In this document: one piece after another, positions 5,732-6,236 of the stretch | How positions within the stretch are numbered: the stretch's first letter is position 1 | Layout of the letters: each line of letters opens with the position of its first letter | Source: Candidatus Omnitrophota bacterium | Lineage (GTDB): Bacteria; Omnitrophota; Gorgyraeia; JABMRN01; RBG-13-46-9 | Direction: 5' to 3' | Length of the DNA: 6,236 bases | Assembly: GCA_016782495.1 (NCBI GenBank) | Contig: JADHYL010000024.1 | Span: forward strand, 1 to 6,236 | Program-made: the position numbers and the translations under genes | The notes under the pieces: generated by a model | Database searches by the model: none | Told to the model about the DNA's origin: nothing | Seen by the model: the letters and a program-made list of their open reading frames with translations, nothing else

Positions 5732-6236
5732 ATGCAAGAGTCTTTGAATAAAAAAATATCCGAGTCCAGATTGGTTCCGCTTTTAGTTCTATGCGTTGTC
5801 ATAGCGACCGTAATCCTTATTCCGTTAAAAATAATCGGGTATGGCTATTTACCTGTTGACGACGCGTTGAGACACGCCGCAAAAGCAGTAAGCGATAAGG
5901 ACTGGGAAGAAATACTCGTGCTTCGTGAGGATATAAAGATGGATAGCCATCCGGGCTGGCATTCCATACTCGGATTATTCCACAAAACACTGGCCCTCGG
6001 CCCGGATTCCTTGGTTGTTTTCTCCGTGATATCCCTTTTTATATTTTTCTCGCTTGTGCCATCCCTCATGCTTGAAAGGCCTGAAGCCTGGATCATCAGC
6101 CTCCTTGTGGCAACCGTATCAAACTTTACTTTTTTGTATCGCCTTTTTTACGGAAGGCCCTATATATTCACCATGGCTGTGTTACTTTTTTTATGCATTT
6201 CATGGCCGAAACTTGAAAGCAAAAAACTTGATTATA
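5732..6236 (+). CDS. Polytopic membrane protein, possibly GT-C type glycosyltransferase, N-terminal part (3' end outside window)
   Basis: The reading frame is open from the ATG at 5732 to the window edge (168 codons). Residues 14-34 form a first transmembrane helix. The following loop has YLPVDDALRHAAKAV (39-53), with Asp43-Asp44 early in the first outside loop, where GT-C glycosyltransferases carry their acidic catalytic residues. The loop also has HPGWHSIL (73-80). Further hydrophobic segments lie at about 93-114, 117-137 and 143-160. The next in-frame ATG is codon 70, after the first helix, so 5732 is the natural start despite the lack of a ribosome site. It is transcribed away from the TPR glycosyltransferase. 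I do not recognise the exact family. The membrane nature is certain from the sequence; the glycosyltransferase role is inferred from topology plus the Asp pair and the neighbour, with modest confidence. Confidence 0.75.
   Translation, partial: MQESLNKKISESRLVPLLVLCVVIATVILIPLKIIGYGYLPVDDALRHAAKAVSDKDWEEILVLREDIKMDSHPGWHSILGLFHKTLALGPDSLVVFSVISLFIFFSLVPSLMLERPEAWIISLLVATVSNFTFLYRLFYGRPYIFTMAVLLFLCISWPKLESKKLDY

Noticed and set aside
5411..5737. 108-codon minus-strand reading frame across the divergent intergenic region
   Set aside because: It is produced largely by the 141-nt hairpin, overlaps the starts and promoter candidates of both flanking genes, has no ribosome site, and its product shows no recognisable domain. 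It is likely a spurious frame of the kind repeats create.
5845..6096. Minus-strand 83-codon frame at the right end
   Set aside because: Antisense to the plus-strand membrane protein, which has a clear promoter, a continuous frame to the edge and real transmembrane helices.

Overview
The window comes from a diderm (Gram-negative type) bacterium, because it carries the inner-membrane-to-outer-membrane assembly set of a type IV pilus, including an outer-membrane secretin. Moderate base composition, the TPR-fused membrane glycosyltransferase and the style of the Pil proteins suggest a lineage such as Omnitrophota or a deltaproteobacterial/PVC relative. This placement is an inference from general resemblance, not something the sequence proves.

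Layout, read on the minus strand from right to left: positions 3481 to 1 hold a compact pilM-pilN-pilO-pilP-pilQ operon. Gaps are only 4 to 31 bases, and the window cuts off pilQ after the start of its secretin domain. PilM is the cytoplasmic actin-like ATPase, PilN and PilO are the bitopic inner-membrane partners, PilP is the periplasmic linker, and PilQ is the outer-membrane gate. Together they form the alignment subcomplex that couples the pilus motor to the secretin. A good promoter candidate (TTGACA, 17-base spacer, extended -10) lies just before pilM and is overlapped by a perfect 6+6 base inverted repeat.

Upstream of it, also on the minus strand, is a 612-residue polytopic membrane protein (3580-5418). 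It has a GT-C (PMT/ArnT-like) glycosyltransferase body and a C-terminal TPR array. It has its own promoter candidate.

The 313-base divergent intergenic region (5419-5731) contains a striking 141-nt element (5509-5649) that folds on itself end to end as one long imperfect hairpin. The divergent gene on the plus strand starts at 5732 and runs off the window. It encodes a multi-spanning membrane protein with an Asp-Asp motif in its first loop, possibly another GT-C-type enzyme. Its promoter (TTGGCA-17-TATAAA) sits so close to the ATG that the mRNA is predicted to be leaderless.

The first genes of the three transcription units lack a Shine-Dalgarno sequence, whereas the internal operon genes have one. 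The most unusual item is the 141-nt hairpin. The rest is a recognisable type IV pilus locus with glycosyltransferase neighbours.
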